Assembly: GCA_014872875.1 (NCBI GenBank)
Contig: WKFI01000014.1
Location: 62,001-126,000, forward strand
Length of the DNA: 64,000 nt
From: Paracoccaceae bacterium
GTDB taxonomy: Bacteria; Pseudomonadota; Alphaproteobacteria; Rhodobacterales; Rhodobacteraceae
Direction: 5' to 3'
The stretch's first letter is position 1. Each line of letters starts with the position of its first letter. Positions 44,310 to 53,751 of the stretch are shown here, piece by piece. The notes beneath the pieces were generated by a model. The model was not told where the DNA came from, made no database searches, and saw nothing but the letters and a program-made list of their open reading frames with translations. Position numbers and translations under genes: made by a program.

Positions 44310-44841
44310 CCACCTCGTTCCCAAGTGCGGCCTCCCAGGCTTGCACTTCGGCTGCCATCCGACCGCGTTTGCCATCGATAACCCGCATCGCCAGTGCTTC
44401 ACCGGGCTGCAGGTCGGCAAGTCCGGACTGTCGCAAGACTTCGACATGCAGAAAGACATCTTCCGCAAGACCGAACACATTGGCAAAGCCGAACCCCTTA
44501 CCCTTATCAAACCACTTCACGCGGGCTGGCTGCAACGGGCTGGAACGTAAAATCGCAGGGTCGATTTCCGCAAAATCGGCCAGCCCCATCGATTCTTCGC
44601 GTTCCGGGGGAGAGATCTTGACGATCTCCACCGCCTGCACCCCGCGATCTGTCTGATGTGTGAGGATTTCGATCCGCGCGCCATCCGCTACCGAACTCTG
44701 CCCAAAGTTGCGCAACACATTGACATGCAGCAGGATGTCCGCGCCCCCTTCATCAGCTACTACGAACCCATATCCACGGGTCGGGTCAAACCACTTCACG
44801 ACACCGCGAACGTGGTACATGCTGCTCAGGTCTTCCGCCAC
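44296..44841 (-). CDS. Protein with two cold-shock domains
   Basis: 181 aa, start GTG at 44841 (an ATG at 44820 is an alternative). Two cold-shock domains occur in tandem: VRGVVKWFDPTRGYGFVVAD followed by DILLHVNVLR, and ARVKWFDKGKGFGFANVFG followed by DVFLHVEVLR. Both keep the RNP1-like K-G-x-G-F aromatic surface, so both should bind single-stranded nucleic acids. Most bacterial CspA proteins have a single domain. Double-domain forms are typical of alphaproteobacteria. The downstream DUF192 gene overlaps by 14 bp. Confidence 0.92.
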   Translation of the reverse strand: MAEDLSSMYHVRGVVKWFDPTRGYGFVVADEGGADILLHVNVLRNFGQSSVADGARIEILTHQTDRGVQAVEIVKISPPEREESMGLADFAEIDPAILRSSPLQPARVKWFDKGKGFGFANVFGLAEDVFLHVEVLRQSGLADLQPGEALAMRVIDGKRGRMAAEVQAWEAALGNEVDDAP

Positions 44842-44963
44842 TGCGCTTCCACCGAAAGTTTTAGTTCATAAGTTTCTTACGTTGGATGCGCGATTTTGGA
44901 CCCTGATTTCAAGCCGAAAATTTCGAGAACTTTCATGGACTTGCATTTCGCGATACGTGAATG

Positions 44964-45569
44964 TCACGGGTTCAGACGCTGAATGTTCCAGTTTTCGGTG
45001 GGGTTTTCGCGGCGCCAGACGAACCGATCATGCAAACGATAGGCCCCATCGGCCCAGAACTCGATCTCCACCGGCTGGATCCTATATCCGCCCCAAAACG
45101 CTGGCCTTTTCGGGCTCGGACCGTGGGTTGCAGTGATCTTTGCAACCTCGGCCACGAGGGCTGCGCGACTCGACAAAGGTTGCGATTGACGCGACGCCCA
45201 GGCTCCGAGTCGGCTTTTGAGCGAGCGCGACGCATAATATGCATCGGCCTGCGGACCTTCCTCGCGCGTGACTGTGCCACGAACACGAATTTGACGACGC
45301 AGTGACTTCCAATGCATCACAAAAGCGGCCTTGCCGCCGCTTTCGATCTCCTGAGCCTTCGCGCTTCCGTAGTTGGTGTAGAAAACGAAGGCGTCGTTCT
45401 CGATTTCCTTAAGCAAAACCATGCGCGCATTCGGAAGCCCGTTTGCGTCCACCGTGGACAATGCGATCGCATTTGGATCATTCAATTCCTCGGATTCGGC
45501 CTCGGCCAACCACGCCCTGGCAATCTCAAAAGGATCGTCGCCTGCAAAAATCCCGTCGCGCTCCGACAT
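44964..45569 (-). CDS. pdxH: Pyridoxamine 5'-phosphate oxidase
   Basis: 201 aa. FMN-dependent oxidase that makes pyridoxal 5'-phosphate. Visible are the FMN-binding strand [53 protein letters not shown] and the C-terminal [22 protein letters not shown] signature ([19 protein letters not shown]). Length and motifs are complete. It diverges from fabI across a 164-bp spacer. Confidence 0.95.
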   Translation of the reverse strand: MSERDGIFAGDDPFEIARAWLAEAESEELNDPNAIALSTVDANGLPNARMVLLKEIENDAFVFYTNYGSAKAQEIESGGKAAFVMHWKSLRRQIRVRGTVTREEGPQADAYYASRSLKSRLGAWASRQSQPLSSRAALVAEVAKITATHGPSPKRPAFWGGYRIQPVEIEFWADGAYRLHDRFVWRRENPTENWNIQRLNP

Positions 45570-45733
45570 CTTTTCCTCATTCTTTGACTTGGGCGAAACC
45601 TAGGCCCGAAGATGTGGTCCGGCAAGACTTCTTCACCATCTGACCACCCGACCCGTCGTTCAGCCGCCCTTGAAGCGCTTGTCCCAATATCTTAAAGGTC
45701 TTTCAACAATCTGAGCACGGGTGGGGAACCTGA

Positions 45734-46540
45734 ATGACAAATCAGCTGATGGCCGGCAAACGCGGCCTGATCATGGGTCTGGCCAACGACAAGTCGATTG
45801 CCTGGGGCATCGCCAAGGCATGCGCAGACGCCGGGGCAGAGCTTGCTTTTTCGTATCAGGGGGAAGCTCTGAAAAAACGCGTCGACCCTCTGGCCGCGCA
45901 GCTAGGCAGCGAAATCGTACTGCCTTGCGACGTGAGCGACGAAGCGTCGATCGATGCGCTGTTTGCCTCGCTGGAAGAGAAATGGGGCAAACTTGATTTC
46001 GTGGTCCACGCCATCGGGTTCTCCGACAAGAACGAATTGCGAGGCCGCTATGTCGACACATCGCGCAGCAATTTCCAGATGACGATGGATATTTCGGTAT
46101 TTTCCTTCACTGCCGTCATGCAGCGGGCGGAAAAACTGATGGGCGAAGGCGGCAGCGCCATCACGCTCACTTATTACGGTGCGGAACAGGTCATGCCGCA
46201 TTACAACGTCATGGGCGTGGCCAAAGCCGCGCTTGAAGCGTCCGTGAAGTATCTGGCCGAAGATCTGGGCAAGGATGGTATCCGCGTCAACGCGATCTCG
46301 GCAGGCCCGATCAAGACGCTGGCCGCAAGCGGCATCGGTGATTTCCGCTACATCATGAAGTGGAACGAACATAACTCGCCGCTGCGCCGTAACGTAACGA
46401 CCGAGGACGTGGGCAAGTCCGCGCTCTACCTGCTCAGCGATCTGGGTTCGGGTGTGACCGGCGAAAACCTGCATGTGGATGCGGGCTATCACGTCGTCGG
46501 CATGAAGGCCGTGGACGCGCCGGACATCTCGAAAGGATAA
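45734..46540 (+). CDS. fabI: Enoyl-ACP reductase FabI
   Basis: 268 aa short-chain dehydrogenase that completes each round of fatty-acid elongation using NADH. The catalytic Tyr-x6-Lys occurs in HYNVMGVAKAALEASV, and the N-terminal cofactor loop is LIMGLANDKSIAWGIAKAC, typical of FabI rather than other SDRs. The conserved AISAGPIKTLAASGI segment forms the substrate-loop region. It is followed 3 bp later by gpt and ended by a strong terminator. Confidence 0.95.
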   Translation: MTNQLMAGKRGLIMGLANDKSIAWGIAKACADAGAELAFSYQGEALKKRVDPLAAQLGSEIVLPCDVSDEASIDALFASLEEKWGKLDFVVHAIGFSDKNELRGRYVDTSRSNFQMTMDISVFSFTAVMQRAEKLMGEGGSAITLTYYGAEQVMPHYNVMGVAKAALEASVKYLAEDLGKDGIRVNAISAGPIKTLAASGIGDFRYIMKWNEHNSPLRRNVTTEDVGKSALYLLSDLGSGVTGENLHVDAGYHVVGMKAVDAPDISKG

Positions 46541-46543
46541 GCC

Positions 46544-47047
46544 ATGACCGACCGTTTGCCGCACGAGAAGGGCTTTCACATCAGTTGGGATCAGATCCAC
46601 CGCGACAGCCGCGCTTTGGCATGGCGGTTGGATGGACAAGGACCCGATGAAGGAGCCTGGAAGGCCATCGTCGCCATTACCCGCGGTGGCATGGCTCCGG
46701 CGATGATCGTCAGCCGGGAACTCGACATCCGTACCGTCGATACGATCAGCGTCAGATCGTATCACCATCAGGCACAGGGCGAGGCCGAAGTGCTGAAAGC
46801 CCCCGATGCGGAGTTGATGGGCGACGGCACCGGTGTACTGATCATCGACGATCTGGTGGACAGCGGCAAAACGCTGGAGCTGGTTCGTGAAATGTACCCC
46901 AATGCGCATTTCGCAACGGTTTACGCCAAACCCAAGGGTCGGCCCATGGTGGACACGTTCATCACCGAGGTGAGCCAGGACACCTGGATCTTTTTCCCTT
47001 GGGACATGGCCCTGCAATATGTGGAACCCTACCGCGGCACGGACTGA
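46544..47047 (+). CDS. gpt: Xanthine phosphoribosyltransferase
   Basis: 167 aa. Purine salvage enzyme that links PRPP to xanthine or guanine. The PRPP-binding loop [13 protein letters not shown] is at residues 98–110, with [20 protein letters not shown] in the N-terminal half and [14 protein letters not shown] at the end, as in Gpt-type enzymes. It lies 3 bp downstream of fabI and shares its terminator. Confidence 0.92.
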   Translation: MTDRLPHEKGFHISWDQIHRDSRALAWRLDGQGPDEGAWKAIVAITRGGMAPAMIVSRELDIRTVDTISVRSYHHQAQGEAEVLKAPDAELMGDGTGVLIIDDLVDSGKTLELVREMYPNAHFATVYAKPKGRPMVDTFITEVSQDTWIFFPWDMALQYVEPYRGTD

Positions 47048-47076
47048 CCTTTATCGGATCGTTGAAAAGATCAAAG

Positions 47077-47105
47077 CGGGGCCTTTAGGCCCCGTCATTT
47101 TTTTT
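47077..47105 (+). terminator. Strong rho-independent terminator after fabI–gpt
   Basis: Perfect 8-bp stem CGGGGCCT / AGGCCCCG with a 2-nt spacer loop, directly followed by TCATTTTTTTT. One of the clearest terminators in the window. Confidence 0.92.
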
Positions 47106-47131
47106 GGGGATTGGTGGTCGAAAGGCTCAGC

Positions 47132-48262
47132 TTAGCCCCATAACCCACTGTACCAATGCGCAAAAGCCGCGACGTTCGGTTCCAGATCCGGTTGAAAACG
47201 ACCTGGACGCGCATCCGGATTGGACAGGCCTCTCTGCTGGTTGATCAGCGCTTCCACGTCTTCGGCCAGCGCCGCATCCATGCGGGCCAGATAGGCTGTC
47301 AACTTGTCCTCGAACCCAGAAAGTCTGATCGTTTCTGCCGGAAAGCACGAGCTCTGGACCACCTTGCAGCGGTCCGGCCCTAGCGGATACGCCTCGTAAC
47401 ACCACATGGCGTCCGTGTTGGCGGCAAACGTCATGTTTGGGAACACCCAAGTATAGCGCGCGCCAGACTGAGCTTGGCCGGTCAGCCCCGGGATGTCCGG
47501 CAATGCCTTGTCCTGATCTCCCTCCAGCAATCCGCCGGTGCCTTCGGTCTTGCCAAACTGAGTCGCAAAACACCCGGTGACCAGATCCCCCGGTTCTGGT
47601 CTGTCATAGAGGCTGTCAATGGAATCAGCATGCACGAACGGCAGGTGGTAGTATTCGTTGAACACCTCAAGAAAGATCTTCCAGTTGCAGTTTACCTCCA
47701 ACTCTTGACGACGCACCGTGACCAGATCTTTCAACGGCCACTGGGCATGGATCTGGGCAAAATCGCCAAGACAGGCATCAAGATCGGGCGCCTCCGGTGA
47801 CAGGCAGACAAAAGCAAAGCCCAGCCGTTCAGCTGCCCGGTAGGCGACAAGCCCGTTGTCGTGTTTCTCAAACCCTTTGGCGTTGTCCATATGCGGCGCA
47901 GCCACCAACCGTCCGTCCAACCCGTAAAACCAGGAATGGAACGGACACCGGATACCCTTGCAGCGCCCCTGCCCGTCCAGCAAACGCGCGCCGCGATGGC
48001 GGCAGGTATTGGCAAATGCCTGCAATGACCCCGACGTGTCGCGCAGCAGGATGATTGATTGACCGGCCACATCAAACGTCACGTAATCACCCGGTTCCCG
48101 AACCATGTCTGCGCGCCCGACACCAAACCAATTGCCACGAAACACAACGTCGATTTCGCGCTCGGCCAGATGTGGTGCCGTGTAGAACTCGGGCGGCAGC
48201 GAAGAAGCCTGATCGGCAGGCTGCAAAGACAAGGTCAAGTCAGGCAAGTCTGTACGGTCCAT
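47132..48262 (-). CDS. Rieske non-heme iron oxygenase, alpha subunit type
   Basis: 376 aa from the ATG at 48262. The Rieske 2Fe–2S ligands are C87/H89 (FANTCRHRGARLL) and C106/H109 (GIRCPFHSWFYGLDG); the mononuclear iron site is H206/H211 in FNEYYHLPFVHADS, with a C-terminal Asp ligand expected. The family includes ring-hydroxylating dioxygenases and quaternary-amine demethylases (GbcA, carnitine and choline monooxygenases). No electron-transfer partner gene is adjacent, so the substrate is open. Divergent from the aminotransferase gene. Confidence 0.88.
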   Translation of the reverse strand: MDRTDLPDLTLSLQPADQASSLPPEFYTAPHLAEREIDVVFRGNWFGVGRADMVREPGDYVTFDVAGQSIILLRDTSGSLQAFANTCRHRGARLLDGQGRCKGIRCPFHSWFYGLDGRLVAAPHMDNAKGFEKHDNGLVAYRAAERLGFAFVCLSPEAPDLDACLGDFAQIHAQWPLKDLVTVRRQELEVNCNWKIFLEVFNEYYHLPFVHADSIDSLYDRPEPGDLVTGCFATQFGKTEGTGGLLEGDQDKALPDIPGLTGQAQSGARYTWVFPNMTFAANTDAMWCYEAYPLGPDRCKVVQSSCFPAETIRLSGFEDKLTAYLARMDAALAEDVEALINQQRGLSNPDARPGRFQPDLEPNVAAFAHWYSGLWG

Positions 48263-48466
48263 GTATGGCTTCCCGAATTCAGGTGGCAAACAATTGAAGC
48301 AACCGTCAAACCGGCGCTTCATCAACGATAGCAACGGACCGAATCGAAACTACAACGAAACGACCGCCGGGTGACGCAAACGGCCCGTCTCGGGGTATGT
48401 TCCCGGGTCTTGAGCGCCCCGATCAGCTGTGGCACTCAGGCCATACGCGACCGGATGGAGAGATCG

Positions 48467-49642
48467 ATGCCCCTGCCCCGTACTGCTGCCACTTTTGTGT
48501 CCCCCATCGTTGAATCCCGCCGTTGGGTTCAGGACGTGGAGTTTCCGGCAAACCGGCCTTTGATCAACGTCTCGCAAGCCGCGCCCATTGATCCCCCTCC
48601 GCTGCCCTTGCGGCAAGCCATGGCCGAAGCGGCTTTGACCGAGGATACGGCGCATCTTTATGGCCCGGTTCTGGGCAATCCTGCATTGCGCGCGGCCCTG
48701 GCCGAACAAATGAGCCGCCACTATGACGCACAGATCGAGGCCTCGCAGGTGGCGATCACCTCGGGCTGTAATCAGGCTTTTGCGGCTACGATCGCTGCGC
48801 TGTGCAGTGACGGGGACGAGGTGATTGTTCCGACCCCGTGGTACTTCAATCACAAGATGTGGCTGGACATGTCCGGCGTCACCGCCGTGCCATTGAGCAC
48901 CGGGCCCGACATGAGTCCCAGCGTCGATGCCGCCGCCGAACTGATCACCGACCGGACCCGAGCCATTGCGCTGGTCAGCCCCAACAACCCCTGCGGTGTG
49001 GAATACCCCGCCGAACTGGTTCGAGCCTTCTATGAACTGGCCCAAGAACACGGCATCCGGTTGATTCTCGACGAAACCTATCGCGATTTCGACAGCCGTT
49101 CCGGCCCGCCCCATGATCTGTTTCAGCAACCCGGTTGGGATGCGACTCTGGTCCACCTCTATTCCTTCTCGAAAGCCTATCGTCTGACCGGGCACCGAGT
49201 GGGCGCGATCGCCACCGGGCCGGACCTGCTGTACGAGATGGAGAAGTTCCTCGACACGGTGACGATCTGCCCGAACCAGCTGGGCCAGATGGCGGCGCTT
49301 TGGGGAATCGAAAATCTGGACCAGTGGGTTGCAGGCGAACGGGCAGAGATACTTGATCGCCGTGCCGCCATCGAAGAACACTTTCCGGTATTGTCGGCCA
49401 AAGGCTGGAAGCTATTGGGTTTGGGAGCCTACTTTGCCTATGTCGAACACCCATACACAGAGAGTGCACTGGATCTGGCCGGAAAGCTGGTGAACGAAGC
49501 GTCTGTTCTGATGCTGCCCGGCACCATGTTCATGCCTCAGGACGATCCGGCAGGACACCGGCAATTCCGCATCGCTTTTGCCAATATCGACCGGGCCGGT
49601 ATCGCGGAACTGTTTCACAGGCTTGCCAACCTGCCCTTCTGA
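48467..49642 (+). CDS. PLP-dependent aminotransferase, class I/II
   Basis: 391 aa from the ATG at 48467; the frame is open upstream to 48371 without support. Fold type I aminotransferase: the Schiff-base Lys is K236 in SFSKAYRLTGHRVG, with LVSPNNPCGVEYPAEL (the N-P-x-G motif) and LDETYRDFD before it, and a C-terminal Arg in QFRIAFANI. It resembles aspartate/aromatic aminotransferases; the preferred substrate is not clear. It points in the same direction as ppiD–trpE, 81 bp upstream. Confidence 0.87.
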   Translation: MPLPRTAATFVSPIVESRRWVQDVEFPANRPLINVSQAAPIDPPPLPLRQAMAEAALTEDTAHLYGPVLGNPALRAALAEQMSRHYDAQIEASQVAITSGCNQAFAATIAALCSDGDEVIVPTPWYFNHKMWLDMSGVTAVPLSTGPDMSPSVDAAAELITDRTRAIALVSPNNPCGVEYPAELVRAFYELAQEHGIRLILDETYRDFDSRSGPPHDLFQQPGWDATLVHLYSFSKAYRLTGHRVGAIATGPDLLYEMEKFLDTVTICPNQLGQMAALWGIENLDQWVAGERAEILDRRAAIEEHFPVLSAKGWKLLGLGAYFAYVEHPYTESALDLAGKLVNEASVLMLPGTMFMPQDDPAGHRQFRIAFANIDRAGIAELFHRLANLPF

Positions 49643-49723
49643 CCTTGCCCCCCTTGATTGCGCATCGTACAGAAGACGGCAAACGTGCAATTCGGGTGTA
49701 AGGCACAGCAACAAGGGGGCATC

Positions 49724-51568
49724 ATGGCCGCAGGCATGAAGAGCATTTCGAATACTTTCGTCTGGATCCTGATGGGGTTGCTGATCATCGGATTGGCCGG
49801 GTTCGGTGCCGTGAACTTTACGGGTTCGGTCACCACAGTGGCCCAGGTCGGCAATGAATCCGTTCGCGTTCAGGATTACGCCCGGGAACTTCAGCGCGAA
49901 CAGCAAGCTTATCTGGCGCAGACCGGTCAATCCCTGCCCATGGCGCAGATGCGCGAGCTGGGCATGGACCAGGTTGTCCTTGGACGTTTGATCGGCCTTG
50001 CTGCCATCGACAACGAGGTTGGCGAACTGGGGTTGTCCGTCGGCGACGCCACTGTTCAGCAGGAACTGCTGGCAATTCAGGCTTTCCAGAACCTTCAAGG
50101 CGAATTCGACCGAGATACTTACAGCTTTCAACTGCAACAGGTTGGTCTGACCGAGGCCGAATTCGAAGCTGACCTGCGGGCCGAATCCGCCCGCACGCTG
50201 GTTCAGGGCGCCATCATGGCCGGGACAAAAATGCCCGCAACGATGACCGACACGATGATCGATTATGTCGGGGCGCGGCGCAGCTTTACTTGGACTCAGG
50301 TAACACCCGCAGACATCGTCCTGACCCAGGAGATCCCCAGTGATGCCGAGCTGCGAGCGTTCTATGACGAGAACCAGGATCGCTTCATGTTGCCGGAAAC
50401 CAAGCAAATCACCTATGCCCGCGTGACGCCGGACATGTTGGTGGATCAGGTCGACCTGGACGAGACCGCCCTGCGCAATCTCTATGACGAACGGCTCGAC
50501 CAGTATCAAACCCCCGAGCGGCGTCTGGTGGAACGACTGGTCTTTGCCGACGAAGACGCCGCCAACAGCGCAAAGGCACAGATCGAAGTCGGCGGTACCA
50601 ACTTCGAACTTCTGGTGCAGGAACGTGGTCTGGACCTGTCCGATGTGGATCTGGGTGACGTTACCATCGGTGATCTGGGCGCGGCCGGCAGCGACATATT
50701 TGCCGCCCAAGTCGGCGACATTGTCGGTCCGCTCCCGACCGATCTGGGGGCCGCGCTGTTTCGCGTGAACGGGCGTCTTGAAGCCCGCGTAACCACTTTT
50801 GAACAAGCGCGCGAGGAATTGCGCGAGGAACTGGCTGCCGAACGCGCTCGCCGCATCATCGAGGCTCAGGCCGAAAGCATCGACGACCTGCTGGCAGGAG
50901 GTGCAACGCTGGAAGAGCTGGATCAGGAGACGGATCTGGCCCTGGGCAAAATTGACTGGACCGCAGACAGCACCGACGGCATCGCTGCCTATGATGCCTT
51001 CCGCAATGCGGCTCAGGCCGTTACGGAAAGCGATTTCCCAGCTGTTGAATTCCTGGAAGATGGCGGTCTGTTTGCCCTGCGTCTTGACGCCGTGCTGCCC
51101 CCGCGCCCGGAACCGTTCGAAGACGCCCAACCCGCCGTGCTGGCTGCGGTCCAGGCCGAGCGCCTGAGCAACGCACTGCAGGCCGAGGCTGATCGGATTT
51201 TGACCGAACTGGCAACCACCGATGATTTTGCGACAACGGGCCTGCCGGTTCAGACTGAAACCGGTCTAACCCGCACGGCCTTCATCGACAATACACCCGC
51301 CGATCTGATGACCCAGGTCTTCGAGATGGAGACCGGCGACCTGCGCGTGGTGCAAGGCGCCGAACAGGTCCTGATCGTGCGTCTGGATGATGTGCTGCCG
51401 CCCGATGACACGCAGGAACTGACCCGCCTGTCCGAGGCGCTTCAATCCGAGGTCGATCAGGCCCTTTCACAAGCTCTGTTCGAGGCTTTCGCCCGCGATG
51501 CGCAACTGCGTGCTCGTCCCATGGTGGATGAACAGGCATTGAACGCTGTCGCCGCCAGTTTCCAATAA
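49724..51568 (+). CDS. ppiD: PpiD/SurA-type periplasmic folding factor
   Basis: 614 aa from the ATG at 49724. The N-terminus has one membrane helix (NTFVWILMGLLIIGLAGFGAV); the rest lies in the periplasm. A SurA/PpiD N-terminal chaperone region (MAQMRELGMDQVVLGRLIGL) is followed by a parvulin-like domain around residues 265–360 with VERLVFADEDAANSAKAQI, and a long C-terminal part. It should help newly exported proteins fold at the inner membrane. Its stop is 18 bp from trpE, so they are likely co-transcribed. Confidence 0.88.
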   Translation: MAAGMKSISNTFVWILMGLLIIGLAGFGAVNFTGSVTTVAQVGNESVRVQDYARELQREQQAYLAQTGQSLPMAQMRELGMDQVVLGRLIGLAAIDNEVGELGLSVGDATVQQELLAIQAFQNLQGEFDRDTYSFQLQQVGLTEAEFEADLRAESARTLVQGAIMAGTKMPATMTDTMIDYVGARRSFTWTQVTPADIVLTQEIPSDAELRAFYDENQDRFMLPETKQITYARVTPDMLVDQVDLDETALRNLYDERLDQYQTPERRLVERLVFADEDAANSAKAQIEVGGTNFELLVQERGLDLSDVDLGDVTIGDLGAAGSDIFAAQVGDIVGPLPTDLGAALFRVNGRLEARVTTFEQAREELREELAAERARRIIEAQAESIDDLLAGGATLEELDQETDLALGKIDWTADSTDGIAAYDAFRNAAQAVTESDFPAVEFLEDGGLFALRLDAVLPPRPEPFEDAQPAVLAAVQAERLSNALQAEADRILTELATTDDFATTGLPVQTETGLTRTAFIDNTPADLMTQVFEMETGDLRVVQGAEQVLIVRLDDVLPPDDTQELTRLSEALQSEVDQALSQALFEAFARDAQLRARPMVDEQALNAVAASFQ

Positions 51569-51586
51569 GTCCGAAAGTTCCCTGAT

Positions 51587-53098
51587 ATGGCTTTGACCCC
51601 TGATTTCGACAGTTTTGCCAGCGCTTACGAGGCGGGCGAAAATCAGGTCGTTTACACGCGCCTTGCCGCAGATCTGGACACACCGGTGTCGCTCATGCTC
51701 AAGCTGACAGGCGCGCAAAAGGACGCCTTCATGCTGGAATCCGTGACCGGTGGCGAAGTGCGTGGGCGCTATTCGATCATCGGCATGAAGCCTGATCTGG
51801 TATGGCGGTGCCGGGGGGAGAAATCCGCGCTGAACCGACAGGCCCGTTTTGACCCTGACGGGTTTGAACCTCAGGACGGCAACCCGTTGGACAATCTGCG
51901 CCACCTGATTGCAGAAAGCCGCATCGAGCTGCCGGAAGATCTGCCGCAGGCTGCGGCCGGGCTGTTCGGGTATCTGGGCTATGACACGGTGCGATTGGTC
52001 GAACATCTCCCCAATGTGAACCCTGATCCACTGGGCTTGCCGGATGCGCTGATGCTGCGCCCGTCAGTGGTGGCTGTGTTGGACGGGGTTAAAGGCGAAG
52101 TCACCGTTGTTTCTCCTGCCTGGGCCAGCGATGGCCAGTCCGCCAAAGCGGCGTATGCACAGGCCGCGGAACGTGTCATGGACGCAGTACGTGATCTGGA
52201 GCGCGCCTTGCCCGGCGAAAGTCGCGATCTGGGCGATGCCGACGACATCGCGCCGCCGGTCAGCAACTTCACCAAATCCGGCTATATGGAAGCGGTTGAA
52301 AAGGCCAAGGAATACATTCGCGCGGGCGACATCTTCCAGGTGGTGCCCGCGCAACGCTGGACTCAGGAATTCCGACAGCCACCCTTTGCGCTCTATCGGT
52401 CGCTAAGGCGCACGAACCCGTCACCGTTCATGTTCTATTTCAACTTTGGCGGGTTCCAAGTGGTGGGTGCAAGCCCCGAAATCCTGGTGCGAGTCTTCGG
52501 CAACGAGGTGACGATCCGCCCGATCGCCGGCACCCGTCCGCGCGGTGCAACACCCGAGGAAGACAAGGCGCTGGAACAAGACCTGCTGGCTGACAAGAAA
52601 GAGCTGGCCGAGCACCTCATGCTGCTGGATCTGGGCCGCAACGACACCGGTCGCGTCTCCAAAATTGGCACCGTACGCCCGACCGAGAAATTCATCATCG
52701 AACGCTACAGCCACGTCATGCATATCGTTTCGAACGTCGTGGGCGAACTGGATGACGACAAAGATGCACTGGATGCGTTCTTTGCCGGGATGCCCGCAGG
52801 CACCGTTTCCGGCGCGCCGAAAGTGCGCGCAATGGAGATCATCGACGAGCTGGAGCCGGAAAAGCGTGGCGTCTACGGCGGCGGCGTGGGTTACTTCAGC
52901 GCCGGTGGCGACATGGATATGTGCATTGCTCTGCGCACTGCCGTGGTCAAGGACAAAACACTTTACATCCAGGCGGGCGGCGGCGTGGTCTATGACAGCG
53001 ACCCCGAAGCCGAATACATGGAGACCGTCCACAAATCCAACGCCATCCGGCGTGCCGCTGCGGACGCAGCCCGGTTTACCGGGAATGGCAACAACTGA
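51587..53098 (+). CDS. trpE: Anthranilate synthase component I
   Basis: 503 aa. Chorismate-using enzyme of tryptophan biosynthesis. The chorismate-binding core is complete: GDIFQVVPAQRW, PSPFMFYFNFGGFQVVGASP, IRPIAGTRPRGATPEED, HLMLLDLGRNDTGRVSKIGT, SHVMHIVSNVVGELD, FFAGMPAGTVSGAPKVRAME and GGVGYFSAGGDMDMCIALRT. The N-terminal ML-x-SVTGGEVRGRYSIIG region is a feature of feedback-inhibited TrpE. It forms a block with ppiD, while trpG–D–C lie 2.3 kb away, on the other side of a minus-strand gene. Confidence 0.96.
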   Translation: MALTPDFDSFASAYEAGENQVVYTRLAADLDTPVSLMLKLTGAQKDAFMLESVTGGEVRGRYSIIGMKPDLVWRCRGEKSALNRQARFDPDGFEPQDGNPLDNLRHLIAESRIELPEDLPQAAAGLFGYLGYDTVRLVEHLPNVNPDPLGLPDALMLRPSVVAVLDGVKGEVTVVSPAWASDGQSAKAAYAQAAERVMDAVRDLERALPGESRDLGDADDIAPPVSNFTKSGYMEAVEKAKEYIRAGDIFQVVPAQRWTQEFRQPPFALYRSLRRTNPSPFMFYFNFGGFQVVGASPEILVRVFGNEVTIRPIAGTRPRGATPEEDKALEQDLLADKKELAEHLMLLDLGRNDTGRVSKIGTVRPTEKFIIERYSHVMHIVSNVVGELDDDKDALDAFFAGMPAGTVSGAPKVRAMEIIDELEPEKRGVYGGGVGYFSAGGDMDMCIALRTAVVKDKTLYIQAGGGVVYDSDPEAEYMETVHKSNAIRRAAADAARFTGNGNN

Positions 53099-53226
53099 CC
53101 ACGGACCCGCTGCGCGCGTGACTTGAAGAGTTGCGCGATTTGCTTAGGCTGGATGACAGGGCTACGGCAACAGATGTTTTGATGGCCGTTCAGCCCTGTG
53201 ATTTAACAGCAAGGGCGGGTCGGATT

Positions 53227-53670
53227 ATGGCTGACAAGACTTTGACCAAAAAGGACATCGACAAGATGTCCAAGCAACTGAAAGACATTCAGAAGTTCAT
53301 CAAAGACATCGAAAAGATGGGCGGCGAGGTTCCCAAGGTTCTGAAGAAGTCTCTGAAACATCTGGAAACTGCCATCAACACCGGAAAGGACCTGGGCAAG
53401 GCCGCCGAGGAAGCCAGCAAAGCGTTGAAGACCTATGAAAAGGACCTGATGAACGCCTGCAAGACCGTGGACAGAGACATGCAGGCGGTGTGCGAAGCCG
53501 GTGTTGCGCGGCAATGGCAAGCCCGCAGTGTGAAGTGGACGCTGGATCCCAAAAACGAGAAATCCGTGATTTCCAAGTTCATCAAGAAGACGATCCAGCG
53601 TTACACCCCGTCCGTGATCTGCAAACATTGGAGTTATTGCTCGAAAGTCGAAAAGCAGAAGAAAAAGTAA
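53227..53670 (+). CDS. Lys-rich 147-aa protein of unknown function between trp blocks
   Basis: 147 aa from the ATG at 53227. The composition is strongly basic: Lys-rich helices (TLTKKDIDKMSKQLKDIQKF, then KMGGEVPKVLKKSLKHLETA) look like a coiled coil, followed by a segment with four Cys (MNACKTVDRDMQAVCEAG and SVICKHWSYCSKVEKQKKK). No signal peptide and no known family. Codon and amino-acid use differ from the neighbours. It could bind nucleic acid or a partner protein; it may be an insertion into the trp locus. A hairpin follows. Confidence 0.7.
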   Translation: MADKTLTKKDIDKMSKQLKDIQKFIKDIEKMGGEVPKVLKKSLKHLETAINTGKDLGKAAEEASKALKTYEKDLMNACKTVDRDMQAVCEAGVARQWQARSVKWTLDPKNEKSVISKFIKKTIQRYTPSVICKHWSYCSKVEKQKKK

Positions 53671-53676
53671 TCGCCA

Positions 53677-53697
53677 GCGGCCTTGGTTGTTGGCCGC
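53677..53697 (+). terminator. Terminator-like hairpin after the 147-aa gene
   Basis: Stem GCGGCC / GGCCGC with a 9-nt loop followed by CGCTCTTTGTCTT. Placed between two convergent genes. Confidence 0.55.
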
Positions 53698-53751
53698 CGC
53701 TCTTTGTCTTGAGACGTCTTCCTATGGGTTTTCCGGCTTAGGATCGCCGGC

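Noticed and set aside
49412-51130. 572-codon minus-strand frame opposite ppiD
   Set aside because: Antisense shadow of ppiD and the aminotransferase end; no start signal or family.
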